From Cytobacillus sp. NJ13 (GTDB lineage: Bacteria; Bacillota; Bacilli; Bacillales; Cytobacillaceae): DNA of 64,000 nucleotides. This document shows, piece after piece, positions 1 to 8,015 of the stretch. The notes beneath the pieces were generated by a model that worked only from the letters and a program-made list of their open reading frames with translations, was not told where the DNA came from and made no database searches. A program made the translations under genes and the position numbers. The stretch lies in NCBI GenBank assembly GCA_030348385.1, contig JAUCFP010000006.1, positions 3,114,501 to 3,178,500 of the forward strand, in the 5' to 3' direction. Numbering within the stretch: the first letter of the stretch is position 1; every line of letters begins with the position of its first letter.

Positions 1-1428
1 CACATCTGATCCGTTGCCACCTGATGTGATAGATGTTCCGACAAATTCGGCCCCAATCAGCTTTGCATTTGGATCATTATAGTCTGTTAGAATATTGGAA
101 GCCCAGCTTGCATGAACATCCCCAGTCAGAACAATTAGGTTTCCGATATTGTTTGAAGCAGCAAAATCAGCCAAACGCTGCCGGGCAGCAGGGTAACCAT
201 CCCAGGAATCCATGCTGAACTTCGGCGAAGCACTTGTCCCAAAATTCCTCTGCGCAAAGAATACCTGCTGTGCTAATACATTCCAATGAGCTTTGGAGCT
301 TTTAAGATTGCCTTCAACCCACTGTTCTTGTTCTTTGCCGAGAAGAGTGCGGTTTGGATCAAGCGACTCCGGCGTATGAGGCTTGCTTCCATCCCCATTT
401 GCCTGGTCATCCCGATACTGGCGTGAATCAAGCACAAGGAAGGATGCAAGGCTGCCATAGCTGAATTCCCTATACAGCTGCATACCATCACTGTTTGGCA
501 TGGAAGATAGCCGGAGCGGCATGTGCTCGTAGTATGCCTGATAAGCAGCCGTACGGCGTTTAATGAACTCTTCAGCTGACTGGCCTTTCTCCGGAATCCC
601 TGCTGCATAGTTATTTTCCACCTCGTGGTCATCCCAAGTTACTACCCAAGGAAAAGCAGCATGAGCTTCTCTCAGATGCGGATCAGTTTTGTACTGGGCA
701 TGGCGATTCCGGTAATCTTCTATAGAGATAATTTCCGGTCCGCTATGGTGGCGAACGTTTCCGGTTGGTGAAATATATTCATTTGGTCCATATTCATATA
801 TGTAGTCGCCAAGGTGAATGACAAAATCCAGATTTTCCTTTGCCATATGCTGATAGGCTGTAAAAAATCCATGTTCATACTGCTGGCATGAAGCAAATGC
901 AAATGATAGCCCGGATACTTTGGCACCCGCAGCCGGAAGCGTCTTTGTTTTGCCGATTGGGCTTAGTTCATTGCCGCTTTTAAAACGATAATAATAGACA
1001 GTGTCCGGCATTAAGCCTTCTGCCTCCACGTGCACTGAATGCGCCAAATCCGGCACTGCAATTTCTGTTCCGCGTTTAACAACCTTACGGAAGTGTTCAT
1101 CTTCAGCAAGTTCCCAATTGACCGGTACAGCATGGTTAGGCATCCCGCCTCCATTAAGCGGATCTGGTGCAAGCCTTGTCCATAAAACTACACTGTCTGA
1201 AAGAGGATCTCCTGAAGCAACACCGAGTGTAAAAGGATACCTGCTGAACTTAGGGGCAGCATCAACAGTTAAATTGCCCACCCCTAATGATTGCGCCATA
1301 GCCAGGGCAAGCGAGAAACCGGCAATTTTCCCTGCACCAGATAAAAAGCTCCGGCGGTCAATGTCCCTCTTCAAGTTCTCTTCATTAAACTTCTTGATTA
1401 AATCATCAATCGACCTTTCATTGTTCAT
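1..1428 (-). CDS. phoD: PhoD-family alkaline phosphatase/phosphodiesterase, 3' end cut by window edge
   Basis: Exported phosphoesterase of the PhoD family; the B. subtilis member cleaves phosphodiester bonds of wall teichoic acid and is exported by the Tat system. The frame is open from ATG at 1428 (GAGGTG about 8 nt upstream) to base 1, giving the first 476 residues; the C-terminus lies outside. A twin-arginine signal is visible at residues 24-31 (DRRSFLSG) followed by a hydrophobic stretch. Family metal and active-site blocks follow in order: FASCQQYEHG, IHLGDYIYE, TWDDHEVENN, LDSRQYRDD and TGDVHASW. It is transcribed alone, divergent from the small membrane gene at 1743. I see no frameshift in the part present. 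Confidence 0.93.
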   Translation of the reverse strand, partial: MNNERSIDDLIKKFNEENLKRDIDRRSFLSGAGKIAGFSLALAMAQSLGVGNLTVDAAPKFSRYPFTLGVASGDPLSDSVVLWTRLAPDPLNGGGMPNHAVPVNWELAEDEHFRKVVKRGTEIAVPDLAHSVHVEAEGLMPDTVYYYRFKSGNELSPIGKTKTLPAAGAKVSGLSFAFASCQQYEHGFFTAYQHMAKENLDFVIHLGDYIYEYGPNEYISPTGNVRHHSGPEIISIEDYRNRHAQYKTDPHLREAHAAFPWVVTWDDHEVENNYAAGIPEKGQSAEEFIKRRTAAYQAYYEHMPLRLSSMPNSDGMQLYREFSYGSLASFLVLDSRQYRDDQANGDGSKPHTPESLDPNRTLLGKEQEQWVEGNLKSSKAHWNVLAQQVFFAQRNFGTSASPKFSMDSWDGYPAARQRLADFAASNNIGNLIVLTGDVHASWASNILTDYNDPNAKLIGAEFVGTSITSGGNGSDV

Positions 1429-1742
1429 TTTCTTCACCTCTTAATTCAATCTGGATTCACATTTGATTATAAGAGGCATTTTTTAAAGCAATATGAAGAT
1501 GTGTAAAGGAGAATGACAATACCTCTGCCTATTTTATCAGGACTTTTGTAAGGATTTGGTTATTCATTCAACCTATAATCCAGACTTGCAGCCAAAATGC
1601 CTTTGTTCCCCTGTATCATTTGTCCCAACTATTTTTACAATATATACATAGAATATTAACGAATCCTGTCAAAATCTTTTAGTTTACTAATCTATAAATA
1701 GTGGTTATGATGATAGTTATAATCTTCAAAAGGGGTGAGGGA
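1429..1742. promoter_or_regulatory. Divergent promoter region between phoD and small membrane gene
   Basis: No gene is seen here. On the minus strand a TATAAT lies at 1466-1471, preceded at 11-bp steps by TTTACA, TCATAT and TAAAAA. This spacing resembles the repeated TTAACA-like PhoP boxes known upstream of Bacillus phoD, but the matches are weak and no good -35 is present, as is usual for PhoP-activated promoters. On the plus strand TATAAT at about 1717-1722 may serve the downstream small gene. Confidence 0.3.
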
Positions 1743-2063
1743 ATGAAAAAAATGAAGTTAATGCCATTCTTAATGCTGTCTGTATTTTTAACCTTCCTCA
1801 TCACCCAGTACCCTGGTGTTCATTTTAATGATATTCCAATGGACCAAAGCAAAGCGGTAACTGTTTCAGACTCTACCGAGAGCTTTCTATTAAAAGATGA
1901 TCCTAAAAAACATATCTTCATGCAGGATCTGATTTCTTTAGCCATCACAATCCTAACCATTATCCTTTTTATATACAGTGCCCTGCACATCATCGCCCGC
2001 AGGAAAAAGATATTCTATACTCCCATCTTCTACGAGGCGAATTATGTAATCCACACTCCTTAA
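1743..2063 (+). CDS. Hypothetical two-membrane-segment protein, 106 aa
   Basis: Not recognised. The start at 1743 is chosen because AAAGGGGTGAGG lies just upstream; an in-frame upstream ATG at 1701 lacks such a site. The protein has a lysine-rich start and a hydrophobic segment (about residues 5-20) that could be a signal anchor. An extracytoplasmic-type polar stretch of about 50 residues follows, then a second hydrophobic segment (about 63-82), a basic HIIARRKK patch and a short tail. It is followed after 35 bp by a 37-aa membrane microprotein and a terminator, so the two probably form one transcript. Confidence 0.6.
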   Translation: MKKMKLMPFLMLSVFLTFLITQYPGVHFNDIPMDQSKAVTVSDSTESFLLKDDPKKHIFMQDLISLAITILTIILFIYSALHIIARRKKIFYTPIFYEANYVIHTP

Positions 2064-2098
2064 TTGTCCAACAAAACAATTAAAGGAGGAAACGAATA

Positions 2099-2212
2099 AT
2101 GTGGATTCGATTCTTAATGATTGGGTTATTTTCATTAACAGCTTCCAGCCTGTTCTTTTATCAGGGAATGGAAATGTACCATGCATTCACAGATTTCTTT
2201 AAACAAAAATAA
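2099..2212 (+). CDS. Membrane microprotein, 37 aa
   Basis: A 37-codon frame starting ATG-TGG-ATT with a near-perfect AAAGGAGG 9 nt upstream and a strong terminator directly after the stop. Residues 3-21 (IRFLMIGLFSLTASSLFFY) form one hydrophobic helix; the tail is polar and ends in KQK. The excellent ribosome binding site and the terminator argue that it is translated. I do not recognise a family. It probably shares a transcript with the 106-aa membrane protein upstream. Confidence 0.6.
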   Translation: MWIRFLMIGLFSLTASSLFFYQGMEMYHAFTDFFKQK

Positions 2213-2218
2213 GAAGTT

Positions 2219-2246
2219 GGCGTCCAGGGATTCCCTGGGCGTTTTT
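2219..2246 (+). terminator. Intrinsic terminator
   Basis: CCAGGG/CCCTGG stem with a 3-nt loop, extended by GC and GU pairs, followed by TTTTT; it ends the two small membrane genes. Confidence 0.8.
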
Positions 2247-2280
2247 AATTCTTTCTATCAAGAGGAAACTACCTATCTGC

Positions 2281-2486
2281 ATTAGTTCCCTTCGCCCTAT
2301 TTTCTCTCCTCTGAGGCGCTATTCACCTTGATTTGTTCCCTTCATTCCCTCTTGCCTCTCCTCAAAGGCACTATTCATCCTTATTTGTTCCCTTCACTCC
2401 CTCTTTTTTCTCCTCAAAGGCATTATTATCCCTCATTAGCTCCCATCGTTCTTTCCCTGCTCTTCCTACAGGCACTAATCCTAAAT
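2281..2486. repeat. Four imperfect tandem repeats, period 50-52 bp
   Basis: Units begin at about 2281, 2331, 2383 and 2435, each opening with ATTTGTTCCC or ATTAGYTCCC. They then share a pyrimidine-rich block, CTCCTCAAAGGCACTATT and a short spacer. Units 2 and 3 are the most alike; unit 4 is the most decayed. No convincing reading frame is conserved across units. The array lies between two convergent terminators (2219-2246 and 2521-2560), so it is intergenic and probably untranscribed. Confidence 0.8.
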
Positions 2487-2520
2487 ACATCTCCCTCCAT
2501 TTTCACTTTTTAACTCAGCT

Positions 2521-2560
2521 CAAAAAAACACCCGGCCTGTTTTATTCCCAGGCCGGGTGT
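2521..2560 (-). terminator. Intrinsic terminator
   Basis: Perfect 12-bp stem (ACACCCGGCCTG with its complement) with a T-tract on the minus strand, directly downstream of the FbpB-like gene. Confidence 0.9.
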
Positions 2561-2566
2561 TCATTC

Positions 2567-2692
2567 TTACTGTGCTTTTGCATATTTATCGTCTATTTTC
2601 TTTTCGATTTTCTCAAGCTCCCGGCTATCTTTTAAAAGCTCTTCTTTATTTGCCTTAATCATTTCAAGCATTGATAATTTTTTCTTTTTCAT
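2567..2692 (-). CDS. FbpB-family small basic protein, 41 aa
   Basis: A 41-codon frame beginning MKKKKLSMLEMIKANKEELL, with GAAGGTGAG upstream of the ATG and a strong terminator 6 bp after the stop. The lysine-rich start, the LIKxNKEELLxD-like core and the following ELEKIEKK helix match the small Fur-regulated basic protein B family of Bacillus. In B. subtilis, FbpB is proposed to help the small RNA FsrA in iron sparing. I did not find a clear Fur box in the short upstream gap, so iron control here is inference. It lies 85 bp after purU on the same strand. Confidence 0.65.
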   Translation of the reverse strand: MKKKKLSMLEMIKANKEELLKDSRELEKIEKKIDDKYAKAQ

Positions 2693-2777
2693 TTCTGCTC
2701 ACCTTCTCTCATGATGTCTGTAATCTCCTGGATGCTGAATCTATTTTTTTTGACAGAGTATGGTGTCTGTCTGTCAC

Positions 2778-3644
2778 CTAAAAAACGATCGTCTTATTTC
2801 CATGAACAATGACTTTGTCTTCCACATGCCAGGCGACTGCCTGGGCGAGAACCTGTCTTTCCACGTGACGTCCTGCAATTTTGAGATCCTGTGCAGTGTG
2901 TCGGTGGTTAACCCGCTGGACATCCTGCTCAATGATCGGGCCTTCATCCAAATCATTCGTTACATAATGAGCTGTTGCCCCAATCAGCTTTACTCCGCGG
3001 TTAAACGCCCGTGCATAAGGATTGGCTCCCACGAAGGCTGGCAGAAAGCTATGATGGATATTGATAATCCTGTTTGGATATTTGGAAATAAAGCTAGGCG
3101 AAAGGATCTGCATATATCTCGCCAGTACAATGAAATCCACTTTTCCATCCAGCAGCTCCACCGACTTTTGCTCGGCTTCAGCTTTAGTGTCAGGCGTAAT
3201 CGGAACATGATGATAAGGTATTCCGAAACCCTCCACCACTTCCCTCATGTCGGGATGATTGCTGATCACCAAGGGAATATCCACTTCAAGCTCCTTCGAT
3301 TTCCAGCGCCATAGCAGCTCCAGCAGACAGTGATCCATTTTAGAAACAAATATGGCCATCCGCTTGCGCTCGCCTTTGCCGCTCAGCTTCCACTCCATCG
3401 AGTAATCCCTGGCCATTTCAGGCAGATCCTCTTTCAGTTTTGAAAAAGACTCATCAAAATGATTCATATCGAATTCAATCCGCATAAAGAAGATGCCTGC
3501 CAGCGGATCGGTTGTATGCTGGTCAAAATGGACAATATTAGCCTTATGCTCCAGCAGGAAATTGGAGACTGTGGAGATAATGCCTGGCCTCTCAGGACAG
3601 GATATCAGCAATGTCGCCCGGCTTGCGTTAATATTTGTATTCAT
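2778..3644 (-). CDS. purU: Formyltetrahydrofolate deformylase PurU
   Basis: Hydrolyses 10-formyltetrahydrofolate to formate and tetrahydrofolate, balancing one-carbon pools with purine and glycine metabolism. The 288-aa protein has an N-terminal ACT domain (about 10-80) and a formyltransferase-fold domain (about 90-270). Catalytic landmarks are NIHHSFLPAF (N195, H197) and TNDLDEGPII (D233). The start at 3644 has GGAGG 7 nt upstream; an in-frame ATG 36 nt earlier lacks one and sits near the terminator of the riboswitch leader. The gene stands alone behind a tandem glycine riboswitch (3733-3900), which implies expression rises with glycine. Confidence 0.95.
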   Translation of the reverse strand: MNTNINASRATLLISCPERPGIISTVSNFLLEHKANIVHFDQHTTDPLAGIFFMRIEFDMNHFDESFSKLKEDLPEMARDYSMEWKLSGKGERKRMAIFVSKMDHCLLELLWRWKSKELEVDIPLVISNHPDMREVVEGFGIPYHHVPITPDTKAEAEQKSVELLDGKVDFIVLARYMQILSPSFISKYPNRIINIHHSFLPAFVGANPYARAFNRGVKLIGATAHYVTNDLDEGPIIEQDVQRVNHRHTAQDLKIAGRHVERQVLAQAVAWHVEDKVIVHGNKTIVF

Positions 3645-3681
3645 ATAGATTCCTCCATCTGCAATTCCTGAAGCTGCCATC

Positions 3682-3737
3682 CATATAAAAAGGACAGAAA
3701 AAAGGCGGCTTCTTCATCCCCCTTCCCTGTCCTTTTA
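3682..3737 (-). terminator. Riboswitch expression-platform terminator
   Basis: On the minus strand AAAAGGACAG pairs with CTGTCCTTTT across a loop that can itself pair, followed by a U-rich run, just after glycine aptamer II and before the purU start. The left arm overlaps the end of the aptamer P1 region, as expected for glycine-dependent antitermination. Confidence 0.6.
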
Positions 3738-3900
3738 CCTGAGAGTTTGACCCCTTTGGTGTCGCAGGATTCCTGCGCGCTCTCCAGAGATGCGTCCGAC
3801 TGCGGTTCTGTCTACCTGAGAGATTGGCTTCAAGGGTATTTTTGAAGCTTGCTCCTTCGGTGGCTACTGAATGCTCTCTCCCGCAGCCGTCATTCGCTCA
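3733..3900 (-). promoter_or_regulatory. Tandem glycine riboswitch upstream of purU
   Basis: Read on the minus strand there are two successive aptamers. Aptamer I has GGGAGAG (3876-3882), CCACCGAAGGAGCAAGC (about 3847-3862) and TCTCTCAGGTA (3813-3823), followed by GACAGA. Aptamer II has CTGGAGAG (3780-3787), ACACCAAAGGGGTCAAAC (3745-3762) and CTCTCAGGTA (3736-3745). These are the conserved blocks of the gcvT-type glycine riboswitch, including the short linker between aptamers. It is followed by a terminator and then purU rather than the usual gcvT operon. Confidence 0.92.
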
Positions 3901-4039
3901 ATATTTTCGTTATTTTCAGAATAATACATTATTTAAACTATGTCAATCGTACTGCGTTTCTTTCACAAAATTGCCACAATTATAATCTGACTATTTTCTT
4001 ACAAGATCGTTATAATTTGCTTTAGAATAAAGGGCTGAT

Positions 4040-4071
4040 AAAAAAAAGCCTGAAGACAATGTCTCCAAGCA
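4040..4071 (-). terminator. Intrinsic terminator
   Basis: 11-bp stem with GU pairs (GCTTGGAGACA on the minus strand) followed by a run of seven T, downstream of the MFS gene. Confidence 0.8.
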
Positions 4072-4076
4072 GTTTT

Positions 4077-5264
4077 CTATACAGCCGCTTTCGGTTTTGG
4101 CTCCTTTTTTTGCCAGGCAATCGTGATAAACAGTGTAACGATCAATAGGGCCAGACCGAGAACAAACGGATAGGTTATCCGCACATCGTAAAGTACACCG
4201 GCAATCGTTGGACCAAGCACGTTTCCAATACTCATATAAGCATTATTCATACCCATCGCAAATCCCTGCTCATTGCCGGCCATTTTTGATATTAGTGTGG
4301 TTAAAACCGGACGCAGGATGGAAGTGGCAAGGAATATGATCAGCGAAATAACGAAGAAAAGCGCATAGCTTCCTGCAAACAGCGAGACAAGGAATCCTGA
4401 CGCTGCAACAGCCAAAAAGATATTCAATACCTTTCCTTCTCCGAATTTATTAACCACCCGATCGACTACAAATAACTGAACAATAACACTAATGACCCCC
4501 GTTGAAGTCACCATAATGGCTATTTCCTGCGGAGTAGCAGCAAACTCATTATCAAGGTACAGTCCCAGCACAGATTCATACGCCATTAGCCCAAAACTCA
4601 TCACCAATGTAATGACAAGCGGAATAAAATAAGGCTTCTTAACAGACATTGCCAGTTTCTTGACCATCGGTTCCTCTTCAGGCATCTCTCCTGGCACGGT
4701 CTGCAATGTGCTGCTTTCTTCAAGGAGCACAATTGAAAAAATAACAGCCACTAGAGATACAAGCGCTGAAATCAGAAATGGCATTTTCAAGCCGAAGTCT
4801 GCTAAAAACCCGCCAATTCCAGGCCCAACCACAATTCCAAGTGACATCGCAGCTGAGACAAGGCCATTCCCTTTTGCACGCTGCTCCATGGTAGTAATAT
4901 CAGCAATGTAAGCAAAAATAGCAGGAATCAGCAAGGCTGCCCCAATGCCTCCAATGACACGTGAAAAGTAAAGCAGCCAAATGGAATCTACTGCATAAAA
5001 GACAAGCATGGATAATGTCAAACCAGCTAATCCGTAGATAATCATCTTTCTGCGGCCATACTGGTCAGCCCATTTCCCCGCAATGGGAGAAAAAATCAGC
5101 TGGGCACCCGCAAAAATGGCAATCATCAGGCCTGCTGCCGTTCCCCCCTGATTAATGGATTCCAAATAAGCCGGCAAAATCGGAATGATAATCCCAAAGC
5201 TTCCGATCGCAATAAACATATTGATCATCAATATGATCATCTTTTTCTTTTGATCCCCTGACAT
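4077..5264 (-). CDS. MFS drug-efflux-type transporter (Bmr/NorA-like)
   Basis: A 395-aa major facilitator with about 12 predicted membrane segments. Motif A is present between segments 2 and 3 (GKWADQYGRRKMI), and the drug:H+ antiporter motif C is seen as SLGIVVGPGIGGFLAD near residue 145. The overall layout and length fit the Bmr/Blt/NorA group of proton-driven multidrug exporters, but the substrate cannot be read from the sequence. It is monocistronic, with its own terminator and a GGAGG-type site before the ATG. No regulator of the BmrR or MgrA kind is adjacent. Confidence 0.85.
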   Translation of the reverse strand: MSGDQKKKMIILMINMFIAIGSFGIIIPILPAYLESINQGGTAAGLMIAIFAGAQLIFSPIAGKWADQYGRRKMIIYGLAGLTLSMLVFYAVDSIWLLYFSRVIGGIGAALLIPAIFAYIADITTMEQRAKGNGLVSAAMSLGIVVGPGIGGFLADFGLKMPFLISALVSLVAVIFSIVLLEESSTLQTVPGEMPEEEPMVKKLAMSVKKPYFIPLVITLVMSFGLMAYESVLGLYLDNEFAATPQEIAIMVTSTGVISVIVQLFVVDRVVNKFGEGKVLNIFLAVAASGFLVSLFAGSYALFFVISLIIFLATSILRPVLTTLISKMAGNEQGFAMGMNNAYMSIGNVLGPTIAGVLYDVRITYPFVLGLALLIVTLFITIAWQKKEPKPKAAV

Positions 5265-5356
5265 AGCGGATACCCCTCCTTCTATATGTGAAAAATTTAC
5301 ATTATTTTTTTCGGCACGCTAAATAGCTTATAATGAGACGGGCTGCTTTGTCAAAG

Positions 5357-5395
5357 GAAAAAAAAGAGAAGCTCCAGCATGTGCTGAAGCCTCTT
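5357..5395 (-). terminator. Intrinsic terminator
   Basis: 13-bp stem with one bulge, loop CA, and a run of eight T on the minus strand, directly after the secreted-protein gene. Confidence 0.85.
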
Positions 5396-5399
5396 GTAT

Positions 5400-6044
5400 T
5401 TACCCCTTGAATTTGTCCGGGAATTGCTTCACAACCGCATCAGAAATAGCATCTGCCATCATGATAATATGCGTAATTCCATCATCAATCGAAACGATTC
5501 TGGCATCCCAATCTTTAACCAGGCTTGCTGTTAAATCATCCGTCACCAATTCAAGATGCGTGTATAGTAATTTTTTCACATCTTCATTTTTCAAATTAGG
5601 ATTGGCTCCGCTTAGAAATGCAGCGATATCATCGGCATTCCGATGCCATTCTTTGTTCAGCTGATTCACTTTGGCGCCTTGCCCGCTCTTGGCAGCTTCA
5701 ACAATATCTCCGGCAATAACGATATGCTCCTTAAGCAGCTCTGTAAGCTTATTTCCTGCAGCATCTCCATAATAAGGCTTTATTGAATTGCCGATGTCCT
5801 CCTGGTTTTTCAAGAGCCTTGCCAGAACCTGCTTCTGATCCTCCGCCCCGGCTGTTGTAGCACTTGTAATATAATTGCTTGTCCATAATACATGGTCGAT
5901 CCATAATCTGCGGAATTCATTTTCAAACTTAACCTCTGATTGGGTGATGCACGGTTTCTGTGCAGCTGCATTGCCTGGAACTGCCAGCATATTCAGCGGC
6001 AAAAGAAGCAGTATTCCTATGATCAGTAATTTCTTCATGTCCAT
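5400..6044 (-). CDS. Secreted helical protein of unknown function
   Basis: 214 aa with a classical signal peptide (MKKLLIIGILLLLPL core, likely cut after AAA near residue 28). The mature part reads as an alpha-helical bundle with two similar halves. Each has a W-x-x-x-I or W-x-D-H type motif (LWIDHVLWTSNYI early, EWHRNADDIAAFL in the middle, KDWDARIVSIDDGITHI late), spaced about 70 residues apart. The conserved Trp, His and Asp are suggestive of ligand or metal binding, but no activity can be assigned. It is transcribed alone. Confidence 0.7.
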   Translation of the reverse strand: MDMKKLLIIGILLLLPLNMLAVPGNAAAQKPCITQSEVKFENEFRRLWIDHVLWTSNYITSATTAGAEDQKQVLARLLKNQEDIGNSIKPYYGDAAGNKLTELLKEHIVIAGDIVEAAKSGQGAKVNQLNKEWHRNADDIAAFLSGANPNLKNEDVKKLLYTHLELVTDDLTASLVKDWDARIVSIDDGITHIIMMADAISDAVVKQFPDKFKG

Positions 6045-6103
6045 TCTCCTTCCATAATAAAAAAAGTTTCCTTCTTATTTTGATTATCTTTAGATTTTTC
6101 ATT

Positions 6104-6140
6104 CCAAAAAAATAAAGCCCGAGGTTTATGCCTCAAGCCT
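6104..6140 (-). terminator. Intrinsic terminator, distal to thrD
   Basis: GCTTGAGG/CCTCGGGC stem with GU pairs followed by a T-rich run on the minus strand. It lies about 160 nt beyond the thrD stop, with the 6193-6305 array and a palindrome in between. Confidence 0.65.
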
Positions 6141-6144
6141 TTTC

Positions 6145-6160
6145 AATCAAACGTTTGATT
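6145..6160. repeat. Palindrome AATCAAACGTTTGATT
   Basis: Perfect 16-bp palindrome between thrD and its terminator. The same 16 bases form the tip of the terminator hairpin at 32786-32832. It could be an operator for a dimeric repressor or simply part of an RNA hairpin. Confidence 0.5.
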
Positions 6161-6192
6161 TATTTTTACCGCAGCTCGCTGAAATGGGAATT

Positions 6193-6305
6193 TTATTACA
6201 CTTATTTGCATATAACGCATATTTACTTTCAGATAAAACATTTTACTTTCGAATAAATAAGATTTACCCTCGGATAAACCAAATTATCTATTGCATAGTT
6301 ATCAC
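6193..6305. repeat. Phased 20-21 bp intergenic array (locus A)
   Basis: Degenerate units with the core ATTTACYYTCGGATAAA. The ATA of each unit falls at 6212, 6233, 6253, 6274 and 6295, giving spacings of 21, 20, 21 and 21 bp. The array ends at the thrD stop codon. The three central units differ at only a few positions. Confidence 0.7.
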
Positions 6306-7666
6306 ACCACTGCTACCGCAGCAAAGAACTCATTGTAAAGCGCCTGTACCGCGCGTTTTTCATCCACTGCCTGTACGCCAAACATCATGCTCACTTCAGA
6401 TGAGCCCTGATTGATCATTTCCATATTTACTTTCGCTTTAGCGAGGGCTTTGGAGGCGCGGGCCATTGTTCCGATATTTTGGCGCATCCCTTCACCAACC
6501 ACCATGATAAGCGACAGGCTGTGCTGGATTTTCACCTCATCTGCGTGAAGTTCATGTTGAATGCGGCTAAGTATTTCTTCCTCCATACCATCAGTAAATT
6601 GGTTTTCACGAAGAATAATGGAGATGTCATCAATTCCTGACGGCGTATGCTCATAGCTGAGGCCATACTCTTCCAAAATGGTCAGCAGCTTCCTCCCGAA
6701 GCCGACTTCCCTGTTCATTAAGTATTTGCCGACGTATATGCTGCAGAATCCCTGATCACTTGCAATCCCGATCACAGGTCCGTTTGTATTATCGCGCTCG
6801 TTCACAATCCTGGTGCCAGGAGCAGATGGATTATTCGTATTTTTAATCTGCACAGGAATTCCAGCCCTGAATGCCGGCACAAGTGCTTCATCATGCAGGA
6901 CTGTAAAACCTGCATAGGAAAGCTCCCGCATTTCTCGGTATGTCAGTTCCTTGATTTCTTTAGGCCTTTCCACAATAAATGGATTTACCGAATATACAGC
7001 ATCCACATCTGTAAAGTTTTCATACAAATCCGCTTTGGCTGCCCCAGCCAAAATGGAACCTGTCACATCCGATCCGCTTCTTGAAAATGTGAACACCTGC
7101 CCATCCCTGCTATATCCAAAGAAGCCTGGAAAAATGATAATCCCGTGCTGTTCCCTTAAGGAATATAGATTCTCATATGCCTCAGGAAGGACCTGTGCAT
7201 TTCCGGGCTCTGGGCTTACGAGCAATCCCGCTTCTTTCGGGTTCACATACCTTGCTTCCACTCCCTGCTGCTGAAAATAAGCTGCAACAAGCTTAGCGTT
7301 ATTATCCTCGCCGCTCGCCTTGATCAGATCCATAAAAACTTCAGGATCATCTGTATCGCTGGAGAGCCTTGTAAAAAGATCCTCCCTAATGATATCTTTA
7401 ATGTCCAGACCCAGCTCCAATTCATCAGCTATTTGGCCATACCGATCCAATACAGCTTCAGCCAAGTCATCTGCTGCTTCCCCCTGAATCCGTTTCTCTG
7501 CACACGCGATTAATAAATCAGTAACCTTATTATCTGCTGAAAATCGCTTTCCAGGAGCCGAGACGACTATTATCTTCCGCTCTGGATCAGCATTTACAAT
7601 ATTGAAAACTTTTTCGAGTTGCTTTCCGGATGCTAAAGAAGATCCTCCGAACTTCACGACTTTCAT
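6302..7666 (-). CDS. thrD: Aspartate kinase (ThrD/YclM type)
   Basis: Phosphorylates aspartate, the first step toward lysine, threonine, methionine and diaminopimelate. At 454 aa it has the same length as B. subtilis YclM (aspartokinase III), and long stretches agree with it. Visible landmarks are the N-terminal KFGGSSLASG kinase motif, FSRSGSDVTGS, NFTDVDAVYSVNP, and two C-terminal ACT regions beginning near GFCSIYVGKYLMNREVGFG and SLIMVVGEGMRQNIG. AGGAG precedes the ATG. B. subtilis has three isozymes; this is the threonine-sensitive type by family. No lysine riboswitch is visible upstream. Confidence 0.95.
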   Translation of the reverse strand: MKVVKFGGSSLASGKQLEKVFNIVNADPERKIIVVSAPGKRFSADNKVTDLLIACAEKRIQGEAADDLAEAVLDRYGQIADELELGLDIKDIIREDLFTRLSSDTDDPEVFMDLIKASGEDNNAKLVAAYFQQQGVEARYVNPKEAGLLVSPEPGNAQVLPEAYENLYSLREQHGIIIFPGFFGYSRDGQVFTFSRSGSDVTGSILAGAAKADLYENFTDVDAVYSVNPFIVERPKEIKELTYREMRELSYAGFTVLHDEALVPAFRAGIPVQIKNTNNPSAPGTRIVNERDNTNGPVIGIASDQGFCSIYVGKYLMNREVGFGRKLLTILEEYGLSYEHTPSGIDDISIILRENQFTDGMEEEILSRIQHELHADEVKIQHSLSLIMVVGEGMRQNIGTMARASKALAKAKVNMEMINQGSSEVSMMFGVQAVDEKRAVQALYNEFFAAVAVV

Positions 7667-8015
7667 CCTGACATCTCCTAATCTCTGAAAATTTAATCTT
7701 TATTTTACTCTTATCCGAAAAGAAATCAAGAGAAAATTCTATCCTGAAAATACAGTTGTTCACCATAAAAATACACAAAGATATATAAATATATTAAATA
7801 TGATCAATTTGTGTAATTATATCGCTTTATAATATTATTTCAGTAAAATAAAAGAAAACGCTTACAATATTTAGTTTATTTTATGCCGGCCTGCCGGATT
7901 ACCCAAAGCAAAAAAACTATTAATATTATGGTTTTCCCCTTTCCAAAACGGGGTATATGTTAAGGATATTTATATAAAGAATTAAATCGTAAAAACACGG
8001 GAAGGGAAAAAGTCT
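7667..8015. other. Divergent intergenic region thrD / rsbY
   Basis: AT-rich, without a gene or repeat. It carries the sigma-B-like promoter at 7931-7956 for the rightward gene. I see no L-box or T-box features in front of thrD. Confidence 0.6.
7931..7956 (+). promoter_or_regulatory. Sigma-B-type promoter of rsbY-like gene
   Basis: GTTTTC - 14 bp - GGGTAT, matching the B. subtilis sigma-B consensus GTTTAA-N12-15-GGGTAT, 60 bp before the start codon of a predicted sigma-B activator. This implies positive autoregulation. Confidence 0.7.

Noticed and set aside
273..926. Minus-strand frames of 119 and 68 codons
   Set aside because: They are other-frame readings inside phoD, whose true frame runs unbroken from 1428 to the window edge.
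2760..3314. 184-codon plus-strand frame
   Set aside because: Opposite purU, which has intact catalytic motifs and a good start.
7667..8015. Lysine riboswitch in front of thrD
   Set aside because: No conserved L-box elements or terminator in the leader, and this aspartokinase class is not known to use one.
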